A DNA stretch of 64,000 bases, taken from contig CAINDG010000013.1 of the NCBI GenBank assembly GCA_903847315.1, forward strand, positions 89,672 to 153,671. Direction: 5' to 3'. Under the pieces are notes generated by a model that saw only the letters and a list, made by a program, of their open reading frames with translations, was not told the DNA's origin and did no database searches. Made by a program: the position numbers and the translations under genes. Every line of letters starts with the position of its first letter. Positions within the stretch are counted from its first letter, which is position 1. The stretch is from an uncultured Planctomycetota bacterium. GTDB lineage: Bacteria > Planctomycetota > Phycisphaerae > Sedimentisphaerales > UBA12454. Below, in pieces: positions 30,860 to 41,216 of this stretch.

Positions 30860-31984
30860 ATGTTTGTTAATTTAATTAAGGTATTTATGCGATTCAACAA
30901 CATACCTGCTTTGAAAATCGGGAACTTAACTATTAGTCCGCCGATTATTCAAGGCGGAATGGGCATTCGGGTATCGGGGGCAAGTCTCGCTTCTGCTGTT
31001 GCCAATACTGGCTGCGCAGGAGTTATTGCCAGTACCGGAATAGGCTATTTCGAAAATTATAAGGGCGGGGATTTAGTAAAGTTTAACAGCGAAGCATTAA
31101 TAACCGAAATCAGAAAAGCTCGAAGTCTTACCAAGGGCATAATCGGCGTCAACATAATGGTTGCTCTTTCTGATTATGAGCATCTCGTGGAAACCGCGGT
31201 AGAAGAAAATGTTGATATGATAATTGCCGGCGCAGGCCTGCCGCTTGATTTGCCAAGGTTCCTTAACGGAAAAGATGTTAAACTGATTCCAATTGTCTCT
31301 TCAGCCAGGGCATTGCAAATCATTTGCAAAAGATGGCAGGGACATTTCAATAAACTTCCCGATGCTGTAGTTGTGGAAGGCGTTCACGCAGGCGGCCATT
31401 TGGGCTATTCCTATGAAAGCGTCACGGAGAATACGGCTCTTTCAGTTGAGAAAATAGTTGAAGAAGTAATTATCGTTGCCAATTCTTTCAAACCTGCAAT
31501 ACCTGTAATTGCGGCAGGCGGAATTTGGGACGGTGCCGATATCGCTCGTTTTCTCAAAATGGGCGCTTCAGGCGTTCAGATGGCGACGCGTTTTGTATGC
31601 ACCGATGAATGTGATGTCCATCCCAACTTTAAGCAGGCCTATTTAAATGCCAAACCCGGGGACATAACAATTATCAAAAGTCCCGTCGGTTTGCCGGGCA
31701 GGGTTATAAACAACAAATTTGTTGAAAAAATCAAGAAGGGCCTGACTATGCCTTTCAAATGCAGTTATAAATGCCTTAGGACCTGTGATCCTGAAAAAGC
31801 TCCGTATTGCATAGCAAAGGTTCTGGCAAACTCTGCGAATGGACTGTTGGAAGAATCTTTCGCCTTCGCCGGCTCAAACGCCGTCAGATGCGATGAAATC
31901 ATATCTGTAAAAGCACTTGTTGAAAAGCTGACTGAGGAATTAAGTGCAGCTCTCGCCGGTGAAAAAGTAAAATCCCGCACCTAA
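30860..31984 (+). CDS. Nitronate monooxygenase/2-nitropropane dioxygenase-like flavoprotein
   Basis: LTISPPIIQGGMGIRVSGASLASAVANTGCAGVIAS; VVVEGVHAGGHLGY; IPVIAAGGIWDGADIARFLKMGASGVQMATRFVCTDE. Confidence 0.9.
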   Translation: MFVNLIKVFMRFNNIPALKIGNLTISPPIIQGGMGIRVSGASLASAVANTGCAGVIASTGIGYFENYKGGDLVKFNSEALITEIRKARSLTKGIIGVNIMVALSDYEHLVETAVEENVDMIIAGAGLPLDLPRFLNGKDVKLIPIVSSARALQIICKRWQGHFNKLPDAVVVEGVHAGGHLGYSYESVTENTALSVEKIVEEVIIVANSFKPAIPVIAAGGIWDGADIARFLKMGASGVQMATRFVCTDECDVHPNFKQAYLNAKPGDITIIKSPVGLPGRVINNKFVEKIKKGLTMPFKCSYKCLRTCDPEKAPYCIAKVLANSANGLLEESFAFAGSNAVRCDEIISVKALVEKLTEELSAALAGEKVKSRT

Positions 31985-32010
31985 AATTATTTAAATGCGG
32001 GATTTTGTTT
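31969..32010 (+). terminator. Rho-independent terminator overlapping the stop codon of the NPD gene
   Basis: aaaatcccgcacctaaaattatttaaatgcgggattttgttt. Confidence 0.75.
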
Positions 32011-32031
32011 GCCTCTGCAATTCTTTTACTT

Positions 32032-32904
32032 TTACTTCGGACTTTCAATCTCAAGCACTACACGGAATCCGATATGCGACTGATTAGCTTTTGGTCCGCG
32101 ATCATTTCTATCCGCTGACCGGCATTTATATGCGTATTCGTTCCACGCTCCGCCTCTGATTACACGGTCTCCGCCGTCTGTTTGCGGCCCCTTGGGGTCA
32201 ATGGACGGTGTTACTTTATAATAATCTTCGTTGTAAATATCATTGCACCATTCCCACACATTGCCGTGCATATCATACAATCCGAATGCGTTAGGCGGAT
32301 AAGAACCGACAACACAAGTCCTGTCTAAATATTTGCCGATAATGCCGTCCGCGTAAGGTTTTTCCGCGTCGTAGTTGGCGACATCCGAATCGAGCGTCGT
32401 TCCCGTATTAAACGCCGTTGTTGTCCCTGCTCTGCATGCGTATTCCCATTCCGCTTCTGTCGGCAGTCTGAATTTCATTCCTGTTTTATCCGACAGCTTT
32501 TTCAAAAATCTCATCGCCTCATACCAGCTGACATTTTCGACCGGCAGTTTATCCCCGCCGAACTTGCTCGGATTTTCGCTCATAATGGTTCTGTATTGTA
32601 TCTGGGTCACTTCAAACTTGCCGATGTAAAACGCTTTCGTCAGTTTGATATGATGCTGAGCCTCATCGGAATCCCTTTTGAGTTCTTCCATAGGTGAGCC
32701 CATCTCGAATTCGCCTGCCGGAATAAATACTACTACCATATTTACCTCATTGCCGAGGTCGATAGTTTTCGTCAGTGGCAAATTAGCGGCATCGGCGGCC
32801 TTTTTCTGCTGAATTGTTGCCGGCGACGCTTCCTTGATTTTTTCCACCGCCACGACGACAGCCGCGATTGACAAAATCAAAATTAGAGCCATTATTTTTT
32901 TCAT
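32032..32904 (-). CDS. SUMF1/formylglycine-generating-enzyme-like protein, secreted
   Basis: VVFIPAGEFEMGSPMEE; PVENVSWYEAMRFLKKLSDKTGMKFRLPTEAEWEYACRAGT; FGLYDMHGNVWEWCNDIY; VIRGGAWNEYAYKCRSADRND. Confidence 0.92.
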   Translation of the reverse strand: MKKIMALILILSIAAVVVAVEKIKEASPATIQQKKAADAANLPLTKTIDLGNEVNMVVVFIPAGEFEMGSPMEELKRDSDEAQHHIKLTKAFYIGKFEVTQIQYRTIMSENPSKFGGDKLPVENVSWYEAMRFLKKLSDKTGMKFRLPTEAEWEYACRAGTTTAFNTGTTLDSDVANYDAEKPYADGIIGKYLDRTCVVGSYPPNAFGLYDMHGNVWEWCNDIYNEDYYKVTPSIDPKGPQTDGGDRVIRGGAWNEYAYKCRSADRNDRGPKANQSHIGFRVVLEIESPK

Positions 32905-33027
32905 TTTTACTCTCCTTAAAAATCATCCCATTTTTTTATCAGCCGTAAAGGTATGATGGCTGCGCCAAATAGTATCAATGACACAGCCATCAGTTCAATC
33001 TTAAATTTTAAATCTTAAATTTTAAAT

Positions 33028-34137
33028 TTATTTCGCCGGTGCCGCTGGCGCAGCTGGTGCCGCTGGCGCAACAGGTGCCGCTGGTGCAGTAGGTGCAGCA
33101 ACGGGTGCTGCCGGTTTCGCAGGCGCGACTGGTATTACCGCTGGCGCTCCAGTGCGGTTAAACTGCATCGCAATACTGTTACCGCTGCCGCCTTTGTAAG
33201 TCAATTTATAATAGTAGCCCGCTCCTGCCCAGTTCACAGCCACTTCAGCGCCTTCCGCTGCGGGCTTACCGTTGACCGTATCGAAAGTATTGCTTACCGG
33301 TCCGCCTTGATTATCGACAAGAAGGATATCTGTCTTTGGCGGTGCGCCGATAGCGCTAACTGCCAGCTTAGTTGTGGAGCCTGCACCGACCATATCGAGA
33401 AAAACGCCTTCTGCGGCACGAATCGGGCTTACGCCGTTGGCATCGATTTTAAATTCGAGCGTTCCGGTTCCCTCGCTTTTTTTACCATCGCTTCCGACGT
33501 ACAGTTTTTTAAAGCTTATATTGGCGCCTTTGCCTGATACTGTGAATGTTCCTTCGCAGGGCCCGAATTTGCCGGTTCCACCTACATACAGATTGCCTTT
33601 TGGATTTGTGGCAGAGTATGTTATAGTTCCGCCGCTGATGGTGTAATAGCCTGTTCCGTTATTTGGATTATTATCACTAGTGCCGGCTCGTCCCAACATA
33701 AGGTTGTCGCCCAGGTTTACGATTCCTCCGGTTTGAACTACGCTGCCCGCTGCGCCTGTCAATGCACCGCCGCCGGACCCGACGCGAAACTCGCCTATGC
33801 CGAGGTATGCGCCTTTTACTATTTCAAGTTTTGGTGCGCTGGCGGCATCGGTTCCGCCGGCTAAACTTAGTTTGCATATATAATTGCCGGCGTTGCTATC
33901 TATTGTGCACACCAATTTAGGCTTGGCGATTTTTATTTCCTGCTCAGCCAAACCCGGCCCTGGCGGCAGTTTGGTTGGCGGCTTATTCCAATATGCGTCA
34001 CTCCATTTTCCTGTCCCTGCCGGATGATTAGCGTCTCCTGCTGCTGCGCCTTGCCAGTTGCCCAGAGTCACTGAAAATCCATTGCTGGCAACAAGAACTA
34101 TTACTAATACTATTGCACTTAACAACTTAGCTTTCAT
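33028..34137 (-). CDS. Secreted beta-solenoid/autotransporter-like protein with Pro/Ala-rich C-terminus
   Basis: Signal peptide; glycine-rich repeats (GGALTGAAGSVVQTGGIVNLGDNLMLGRAG); C-terminal PVAPAKPAAPVAAPTAPAAPVAPAAPAAPAAPAK. Confidence 0.7.
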   Translation of the reverse strand: MKAKLLSAIVLVIVLVASNGFSVTLGNWQGAAAGDANHPAGTGKWSDAYWNKPPTKLPPGPGLAEQEIKIAKPKLVCTIDSNAGNYICKLSLAGGTDAASAPKLEIVKGAYLGIGEFRVGSGGGALTGAAGSVVQTGGIVNLGDNLMLGRAGTSDNNPNNGTGYYTISGGTITYSATNPKGNLYVGGTGKFGPCEGTFTVSGKGANISFKKLYVGSDGKKSEGTGTLEFKIDANGVSPIRAAEGVFLDMVGAGSTTKLAVSAIGAPPKTDILLVDNQGGPVSNTFDTVNGKPAAEGAEVAVNWAGAGYYYKLTYKGGSGNSIAMQFNRTGAPAVIPVAPAKPAAPVAAPTAPAAPVAPAAPAAPAAPAK

Positions 34138-34463
34138 CTTTTTACTCCTAAAAATTAAAATTAATGTTTTTTTACAAGGCGATTATTCTCCCAAATGTAG
34201 GTCTAAAAAACAAGATAATTATTGTATTATCAATTTTGTTTAGCCCCCAGTTTTACTGGGGGTTCAGAGCCCCGAATGTTAATGAGGGGTAATCCCGTAA
34301 CCGTTTAACGTAAATCGTAACGAGCATCGCAACCGTTACCGTTTTACGTTATTTTTCACCTGCCTGTCCTGAGTTTATCGAAGGGGTGCAGGGTTAGCCC
34401 CGCCTCTCCCGACAAGGCCAGGGATAAATCCGGCATTTATCGGGAAAGGCAGGTGCCGCATTA

Positions 34464-37400
34464 TTATTGTCGCTTTAGCAGAATAATATAATCAGCAATC
34501 GTTTTCCTGATTTGCGTAAACACCTCATAGTCATTGGAATCATGGGGGACAGAAATGTCCTTCAGTATCGACTTGTAATAACCAAGTTCATCAGCGCTTC
34601 CTACATAATGACTATAGTGGTTCGGGTCTATCGCTGATTTGAGTTGAGCGAGATAATTGTTAGCGTCAGTTACGTTCGAGTCATTCCAATCGGCGGTGGC
34701 AAGAATATTTTTCAAGGTAGCGATATACTTCGCGTCCTTTATGCCCTCACGAATCCCTTCTATACCGCCGATTGTCGGCAGTAATTTCCCGCTCCATGTC
34801 GGATATGCATACATAAAATCTGGAGACACAGAGGGCAAGTCAGCCATTGGGTCTGAATCAAAATCATTGTAAGTATCATTTGTCCCAAAACCAAATTTAT
34901 AATCAAAAACGATTTTTGCATCAGTTGCAAAGGCAAATAACCCATGTAAAAATCTGTTATACACTGGATTACGTATTTGTGAATAATGGGTGGTGTAATA
35001 GCCGAGATGACCATGATAATTCGGGTCTTGATGTCTTTTATAGCCTATGCCTTGATGATCGCCTGAGAGCGTCCATATCTTATAATCAACCAAGTTGGTC
35101 AGCGGCGGTATATTACCATCAGGTGTATTAATGTCGTAAATACCATGCGGACAGTTCTCATCACAATTAGTATAATATGTTACTGCAGTCTCTGGTACAT
35201 AATTTGGTTCATTGATATCAGGATGCACATAATTTGAATCTTTAATTATGTTGGCCAAACGGTCGGCAATAATTCTCCAACATGCATTACTACTTGGTTC
35301 ATCGACGAGGAAGAAAATAAATTTAACATTATATTTGCGGCCCATTTTAATATATTCTTCAACCAATTTCCCAAATGGAGTTGCAAAATCAGGGTCGCTA
35401 AGATGATCATATAAGTTTACATCGAATATACTAAGCGTTGAGTGCGTAACTATCTGGTATATTGGATAAACAGCATACCACTCATCCAGCCAAAGCATAA
35501 CTGTGTTTTTTACAAATCCTTTTGCTATTGCTCTGATGAAACTCTTTTCAAAATCGTTAGTATCAAAGACAACATTGTGTGAATTATTCGGATATTCACT
35601 GATACCAATGCGGCTGATTAAACCCTCACAGCTAATAAACGGATCAAAACCTGTTTCGGCGACGGCGCCATACATTACCTCTTTGTTGCTTGACAGGTAC
35701 TCGTTTATAACTACTGGATAGGAACATTTGGGCGAATCAAGTGTGAAATTATAAATATTAACATCGATTGGAACGTGTACATCAGGCTCTCCGTTTCTTT
35801 TGATAGTAACTTGGCCTTTATACAAACCGGCTGCCAGGTTAGGATCTTTATGTGGTATATGAATTTTCAGCCAGATACTTTCCGAAGTATTAGGTTCGAC
35901 TGATAAGCTATTAAATTCTTCGATACGGTCTGGAAGCAAAGCATAGCTGTATATAGACAAAAAGTCGACGAGTCGTTTCTCGTCATAAATCACATGGTAA
36001 GCCGTTATATTGGAATTCGTAATAACTGAATTGCCATTAGTAAGATTGGATGTGGTAATACTTAAATTAGATATTCCATTTTTTGAATAAATGGAAAAAC
36101 TCACAGGTTCGACTTCACCCCAGGCGCTAAAGGTACTTATTTTGTTTGGCTCATTAATATCTGGTTTTGTGTGTTGATAGACAGGCTTCATAATATCACG
36201 AACAAAAACCACCAGGTTTGAATCCGTATAACTGGGATTGCTCGGATTGTTCGCCGGCATTTCAATTTCGTAAAAACCTCTCATTTCTTTTTGTTTTCTT
36301 GTTAATGCCTCGTAGTCTGCCTGTGAAATTGCCCTTAAGCTGATATAGTTGATTGAAATTCCACCTGAACCTCCTGGCGAATATATCTTTATGGTAAACT
36401 TACCATCAATTGCCCGCAGAAGCTGAAAATCACTTTTTTGGAAGGCATATTGGATGTATTTCCATTTGCCGTCTTTGCAGTCGCCGAGATGAGCGATAAA
36501 ATAATCCCGGTCATTGGGATCTGTAATTCCATAGTTAGGGTCTGGGTTTATATGTCCTATCTTCGATCTTATGGAAAAACCTGATCCAATATTAGCACCG
36601 TCGTTCGCGAACGTATCTTTATACATTATTTCTAAAAGCATAGGTGTCAACGGCAGGCCATTTGCGTCATTGGGAGCAACATTGAAAGCCGGAAATTCTA
36701 TGACCATAGTTCTGTCTCCGATAGTTGTCCGGTAGGAAATGTTTTCATCATTGGAATCAGTCTGTGGCGTTCCCATTGCTCCATTAATATCATTCCAGTG
36801 ATAACCTGTGCTGGCATAAAAACCGGAGTAACCGTTTATCCAATCAGTATTTATTTCTGTGCCTCCGAAATTCACTGTCTCTGCCACGTTAGGTTTATTT
36901 TCAATACCATATGGCGGCAGATAATCTATTTCTTCAACCAAACTAAAATCGTCCCACCATGCCGTACCTGAACATACAGCGGGGCTATAAAATGTGACGT
37001 TAAGATTCTTTGTATTCTTATTTCTTATTGCTCTAAGGCCGCCATAAGGTGTCCACGGTACTAATCCCGGCGACTGAATTTCCCAGCCGTAGTTTGATAA
37101 AACAGTACCATTCGCATCCAACTCAAACCAGTAAACATCGCTCCTGTTTATACGAGATTGACATTTTGTCCAGCAGTTGAGTTTATAACTATGGCCAAAC
37201 GTAACGGGAATCGGCTCTGTAAACCCCAAATTCCAGTTGTTAACATTACCAATAAATTTCCATGAATGACTTCCGCTGTGTGTTTCACTGGTATCTATCG
37301 AGGCTGAATACACTTGTGCTTTTAGCCAGTGCAACGGCGTGCCTTGGGCATCGGTTCCATCCTCAAAATCGGGATTCTTTATAAGATTGATATTGTGTAG

Positions 37401-40181
37401 ATTGAATTCGTCTGCCCCAATATCCACACGGCAGTTTACATATTTTTCATTGGCAACTCTGTTTTCATCATCAATATCCGTTTGATTGGAATATGTACCA
37501 TTAGCATCGCCTCTGTTGATACATGGCGAATTCCAGGTAAGATGAAAATCGTTGGCATTAAAATTATAAAAATATGGATAACTACTGATATTTCCAGTGT
37601 CGCTGTCGCCATCCTGGATACTGCTATATGTTGCATTACAATCAGCCAAATCATCGCTATTATCCCAAATGATACAGTTTTTAATTGTCGGAGCCAAACC
37701 GCCGGAAATAACTTGTATGCCGTAATTGGTGTTTTTAACAATGGTATTGTTTGTAATTGCTGCCGAGGATGAGCTTCCATTTCCGCAGGTTATTCCAGCG
37801 TTATTGGAATATATCAAGTTATTCTTAATGTCAGGGGTGGAACTGTTTATATAGTTAATACCGGAATTGGTATTGCTGAAAATTTTATTATTTTTCAAAA
37901 CAGCCCCGCTTGAAGAGGCATAAACGCCGGTGCTGTTGTTTTTAATAATGCATCTTTCAATTGTTGGGGTAGCACTGTTGCAGTATATACCGTATGTATT
38001 GCTGCCTTTGATTGTAAAGCCTCTTAATACTGCGTTGGCATCTACTGTAACCGCGATACCTGAGCTATTGGCATCGATGATTGTGGTTTCTACAATAGCC
38101 CAATTATTAGGGTCAGTGCTTCTTAAGGTAATTGCTTTGCCTTTAAAGTTTATATTTTCATAATAAGTGCCGGGATAAACGACTAACTCATTGTTGCTCG
38201 CAGCTTCATCGATTGCGGCCTGAACTGCCATATACCATTTATTCTGTGTAACGTTATGAACACTATAAATAATTTCGTCGGCTCCCATATCAAATCTGCC
38301 GCCTTGATAACGTGCGGTATTGTCAATATCCATCTCACCCAAACCTGTCGTGTTTGGATCGCCTGCATTTATACAAGGTGAATTTGAACTAAGATGGAAA
38401 TCATTTATACCTGCGTTCACAAAACACGGGTCGGAACTGATGTTGCCGGTTCCGCTGTCGCCGTCCTGAATACAGCTATATGTTGCAGTACAATTAAGCA
38501 AATCATCATTGTTATTCCAGACAATACAGTTGCTTATCGAATACGAACCGCCCGTGCCGCTCAATTTCTTTATGCCATTGACGGTGTTATTTACTATCGT
38601 ATTGTTTCTAATTACTATTGCGCCTGAACTATTAAAATAAATTCCATATTTCTGATTATATATTAAATTATTTTTTATCGATGGAATAGCGGTAATACTG
38701 CATATTCCATAATTATTATTATCGCTTATTATATTATTGGTAATAGTCGGATGACATAAGCTGCCGCCGCAATATATTCCTCTATCAGAATGATTTTTAA
38801 TAATACATCTTTTAATTGTCGGGCTAGTGTTGACATAACAATATATGCCATAGCTGCCTCGTTGGATTGTAAAGCCTTTTAATACAGTGTTGGCATTTTC
38901 ACTGTTACTAAACAGAACTGGATAACTAATGCTGTTGTTGCCGTCTATGATTGTGTTTTCGACTACATTCCAATTATTAGGGTCGGTACTGGTTAAGGTG
39001 ATTGCCTTGCCGTTAAAATTAACTCCTTCATGATAAGTACCGGGATAAACGATTATCTCGTTGTTGCTCGCAGCTTCATCGATTGCGGCCTGAACTGCCA
39101 TATACCATTTATTCTGTGTAACGTTATGCACATTATAAATCTTTTCATCGGCTCCCATATCAAATCTGCCGCCTTGATAACGTGCGGTATTGTCAATATC
39201 CATCTCGCCCAAACCTGTCGTGTTTGGATCGCCTGCATTTATACAAGGTGAATTTGAACTAAGATGGAAATCATTTATACCTGCGTTCACAAAACACGGG
39301 TCAGAACTAATATTGCCTGTACCGGTATAACCGCCCTGAACACAGCAATATGTTACAGTAGGACTTGAAGAATATTTTGAAATTTCTCCACCTGTATTCG
39401 ACCATAAAATACAATTTGTTATCTTTGGATTTGAGCTACTAATATATATACCGCCGCCGACACTGGTCGAATTATTTGCTATTGTACAATTAATTATATT
39501 TGCGTCTGCGCCACTGCAATAAATACCGCCGCCATTATAATATCCACTTGAATTTCGCGTAATGATGCAATTTGTTATTTGAGGTTTACTATTCGCTATC
39601 ATTATGCCGCTGCCATCACAATAAGTTATATTATGAGTAATAATACAATTGTGTATCTTTGGAGCCCCACCAAAGCATGCAATTCCTCCGCCGCCATCAC
39701 AATCTGCATCGTTATCTTTAATTACGCAGTTACGGATTTCAGGGTTGCTTCCAGAGCAGAAAATTCCGCCGCCCGCATAATAGTCTTCTCCACCTCCATA
39801 TCCATGTTGTATGGTAAAACCTGAGATTACAGAAGTTTGACCTTCTGAATTGCCAAACTTTACAACACTTGTGGAATTACTGCCGTCGATAATTGTTTCT
39901 TCTACAATAGTCCAATTATTTGGGTCAGTGCTTCTTAAGGTAATTGCTTTACCGTTAAAGTCGATGTTTTCATAATATGTACCCTCGTTAACTTCAATAG
40001 TATCTCCATTGGCTGACGTATCGATGCCTTTGTTAATAGTCTTAAAAGCGGTTGCCCAACTTGTGCCGGAATTTGAGTCATTGCCGTCAGGGTCAATATA
40101 ATAAGTTGTAGCAAAAGCTGCAGAAGAGATTGAGATAAGAATTGAAAAAATAATCCCAACAATCCATTTGTGTGTTTTCAT
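34464..40181 (-). CDS. Large secreted protein: parallel beta-helix repeats, carbohydrate-binding-like region and DUF4091-like C-terminus
   Basis: 1905 aa; signal peptide; YYIDPDGNDSNSGTSWATAFKTINKGIDTSANGDTIEVNEGTYYENIDFNGKAITL; many IxNCIIxxN beta-helix turns; C-terminal 'GGIEGIREGIKDAKYIATLKNIL'. Confidence 0.8.
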   Translation of the reverse strand: MKTHKWIVGIIFSILISISSAAFATTYYIDPDGNDSNSGTSWATAFKTINKGIDTSANGDTIEVNEGTYYENIDFNGKAITLRSTDPNNWTIVEETIIDGSNSTSVVKFGNSEGQTSVISGFTIQHGYGGGEDYYAGGGIFCSGSNPEIRNCVIKDNDADCDGGGGIACFGGAPKIHNCIITHNITYCDGSGIMIANSKPQITNCIITRNSSGYYNGGGIYCSGADANIINCTIANNSTSVGGGIYISSSNPKITNCILWSNTGGEISKYSSSPTVTYCCVQGGYTGTGNISSDPCFVNAGINDFHLSSNSPCINAGDPNTTGLGEMDIDNTARYQGGRFDMGADEKIYNVHNVTQNKWYMAVQAAIDEAASNNEIIVYPGTYHEGVNFNGKAITLTSTDPNNWNVVENTIIDGNNSISYPVLFSNSENANTVLKGFTIQRGSYGIYCYVNTSPTIKRCIIKNHSDRGIYCGGSLCHPTITNNIISDNNNYGICSITAIPSIKNNLIYNQKYGIYFNSSGAIVIRNNTIVNNTVNGIKKLSGTGGSYSISNCIVWNNNDDLLNCTATYSCIQDGDSGTGNISSDPCFVNAGINDFHLSSNSPCINAGDPNTTGLGEMDIDNTARYQGGRFDMGADEIIYSVHNVTQNKWYMAVQAAIDEAASNNELVVYPGTYYENINFKGKAITLRSTDPNNWAIVETTIIDANSSGIAVTVDANAVLRGFTIKGSNTYGIYCNSATPTIERCIIKNNSTGVYASSSGAVLKNNKIFSNTNSGINYINSSTPDIKNNLIYSNNAGITCGNGSSSSAAITNNTIVKNTNYGIQVISGGLAPTIKNCIIWDNSDDLADCNATYSSIQDGDSDTGNISSYPYFYNFNANDFHLTWNSPCINRGDANGTYSNQTDIDDENRVANEKYVNCRVDIGADEFNLHNINLIKNPDFEDGTDAQGTPLHWLKAQVYSASIDTSETHSGSHSWKFIGNVNNWNLGFTEPIPVTFGHSYKLNCWTKCQSRINRSDVYWFELDANGTVLSNYGWEIQSPGLVPWTPYGGLRAIRNKNTKNLNVTFYSPAVCSGTAWWDDFSLVEEIDYLPPYGIENKPNVAETVNFGGTEINTDWINGYSGFYASTGYHWNDINGAMGTPQTDSNDENISYRTTIGDRTMVIEFPAFNVAPNDANGLPLTPMLLEIMYKDTFANDGANIGSGFSIRSKIGHINPDPNYGITDPNDRDYFIAHLGDCKDGKWKYIQYAFQKSDFQLLRAIDGKFTIKIYSPGGSGGISINYISLRAISQADYEALTRKQKEMRGFYEIEMPANNPSNPSYTDSNLVVFVRDIMKPVYQHTKPDINEPNKISTFSAWGEVEPVSFSIYSKNGISNLSITTSNLTNGNSVITNSNITAYHVIYDEKRLVDFLSIYSYALLPDRIEEFNSLSVEPNTSESIWLKIHIPHKDPNLAAGLYKGQVTIKRNGEPDVHVPIDVNIYNFTLDSPKCSYPVVINEYLSSNKEVMYGAVAETGFDPFISCEGLISRIGISEYPNNSHNVVFDTNDFEKSFIRAIAKGFVKNTVMLWLDEWYAVYPIYQIVTHSTLSIFDVNLYDHLSDPDFATPFGKLVEEYIKMGRKYNVKFIFFLVDEPSSNACWRIIADRLANIIKDSNYVHPDINEPNYVPETAVTYYTNCDENCPHGIYDINTPDGNIPPLTNLVDYKIWTLSGDHQGIGYKRHQDPNYHGHLGYYTTHYSQIRNPVYNRFLHGLFAFATDAKIVFDYKFGFGTNDTYNDFDSDPMADLPSVSPDFMYAYPTWSGKLLPTIGGIEGIREGIKDAKYIATLKNILATADWNDSNVTDANNYLAQLKSAIDPNHYSHYVGSADELGYYKSILKDISVPHDSNDYEVFTQIRKTIADYIILLKRQ
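38160..38450. repeat. Internal near-identical direct repeat copy (pairs with 39030-39320)
   Basis: Long shared stretches such as gctcgcagcttcatcgattgcggcctgaactgccatataccatttattctgtgtaacgttatg and tcgcctgcatttatacaaggtgaatttgaactaagatggaaatcatttatacctgcgttcacaaaacacgggtc. Confidence 0.9.
39030..39320. repeat. Internal near-identical direct repeat copy (pairs with 38160-38450)
   Basis: Direct comparison with 38160-38450. Confidence 0.9.
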
Positions 40182-40540
40182 TTTTGATTCCTTTCAAAAA
40201 GTGTTGACATAATCTCTCTATGTTAATTCCGTTTCACGGAGATAAAAAATCTGTAACCCTCGCTCTCTTCAATATGCCCTCTAAAACTTAAAACTCTCCA
40301 AAACTCAATACCGTTTTTTTACTTATTCCTTTTCCTTATTGATTATATCTTTCTTCTTCCCAAACTCAATGTTTTTATATGCTTAAAAATATCGGCGTAA
40401 TCTGTGTTTTTGTTTGCTTTAAGGCAGTTGGCGCAGCCGGCAAAAATTTAAAGCGCAAACCCGGCTGAAGTTTACTTCAAGCAAGGGTTCAGCTTTGAAT
40501 TTTTAGAGTCCCGATTTTCGGGACACCTTAAAGCAATCCT

Positions 40541-40720
40541 TCGTGATTCCTTCGTGTCGCTTCGTGATTCCTTCGTGTCGCTTCGTGTTCTTCGTGGTGA
40601 AAAACCGTGTCCGTCCGTGTTAATCCGTGTCTAAAATTCCTCTGTGAAATCTGCGAAATCTGCGTCAAAATTTTCGTCTTAGCGTCCGTCCGTGTTTTCG
40701 TCTGTGTCTGTCTGTGTCTA
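40541..40720. repeat. Degenerate simple-repeat region ('cttcgtgattccttcgtgtcg', 'gtccgtccgtgttaatccgtgtc')
   Basis: Repeated ttcgtg/ccgtgt words, noncoding, between divergent genes. Confidence 0.8.
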
Positions 40721-41052
40721 ATTGTACTGCGCGCAAAACCCTAAAAACGCCCAAAACCACCTAAAAAAATCCGATTTTTTCCGATTTGTGAGCAAAATAT
40801 TCGAAATCCGTGGCAAAAAATATCCTCTTTTTTGCCCAACTTGCGCGTTTGGCAAAAGAAATTGCGCTTTTGGCTGAAAAAAATCGCCATAACTATTTAT
40901 TTCTCAAAATAAAATAAGGAGTTATGGTAAATATTTCAACGTAAACACACAACTTACATCATTTTTCACACCCGTACAGACGCACAGCCGTGCGTCTCTA
41001 TCTTTTCACTTTTCACTTTTCACTGCCGCTTTGCGCCTTATTATCGCAAAAT

Positions 41053-41070
41053 TTGTGAATAAAATCACGT
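41053..41070. promoter_or_regulatory. Candidate Rex operator
   Basis: TTGTGAATAAAATCACGT resembles the Rex-box consensus TTGTGAAnnnnTTCACAA, just upstream of the rex promoter. Confidence 0.5.
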
Positions 41071-41078
41071 TTTCAAGC

Positions 41079-41107
41079 TTGACAATTACCACAGTTTGAT
41101 ATATCAT
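41079..41107 (+). promoter_or_regulatory. Candidate sigma-70 type promoter for rex
   Basis: TTGACA-17 bp-TATCAT. Confidence 0.6.
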
Positions 41108-41216
41108 TTCTTTAACTTGCATATTTTGGTACACATACAGGGCGATTAATCTCAAAAAGCAGGGATTATCCGAAAAATCAGAGATAATCCGAAAAAACTT
41201 TACTGAAAGGTTATAT

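Noticed and set aside
34250-34450. Mobile element/IS remnant downstream of the 1905-aa protein gene
   Set aside because: Contains several inverted repeats (agcccccagttttactgggggtt; cacctgcct...aggcaggtg) and a 'cctgtcctgagtttatcgaagggg' fragment, but no transposase or clear element boundaries; only repeat-rich intergenic DNA can be supported.
40541-40720. CRISPR array
   Set aside because: Short degenerate words without constant repeats or unique spacers of regular size; no cas genes nearby.
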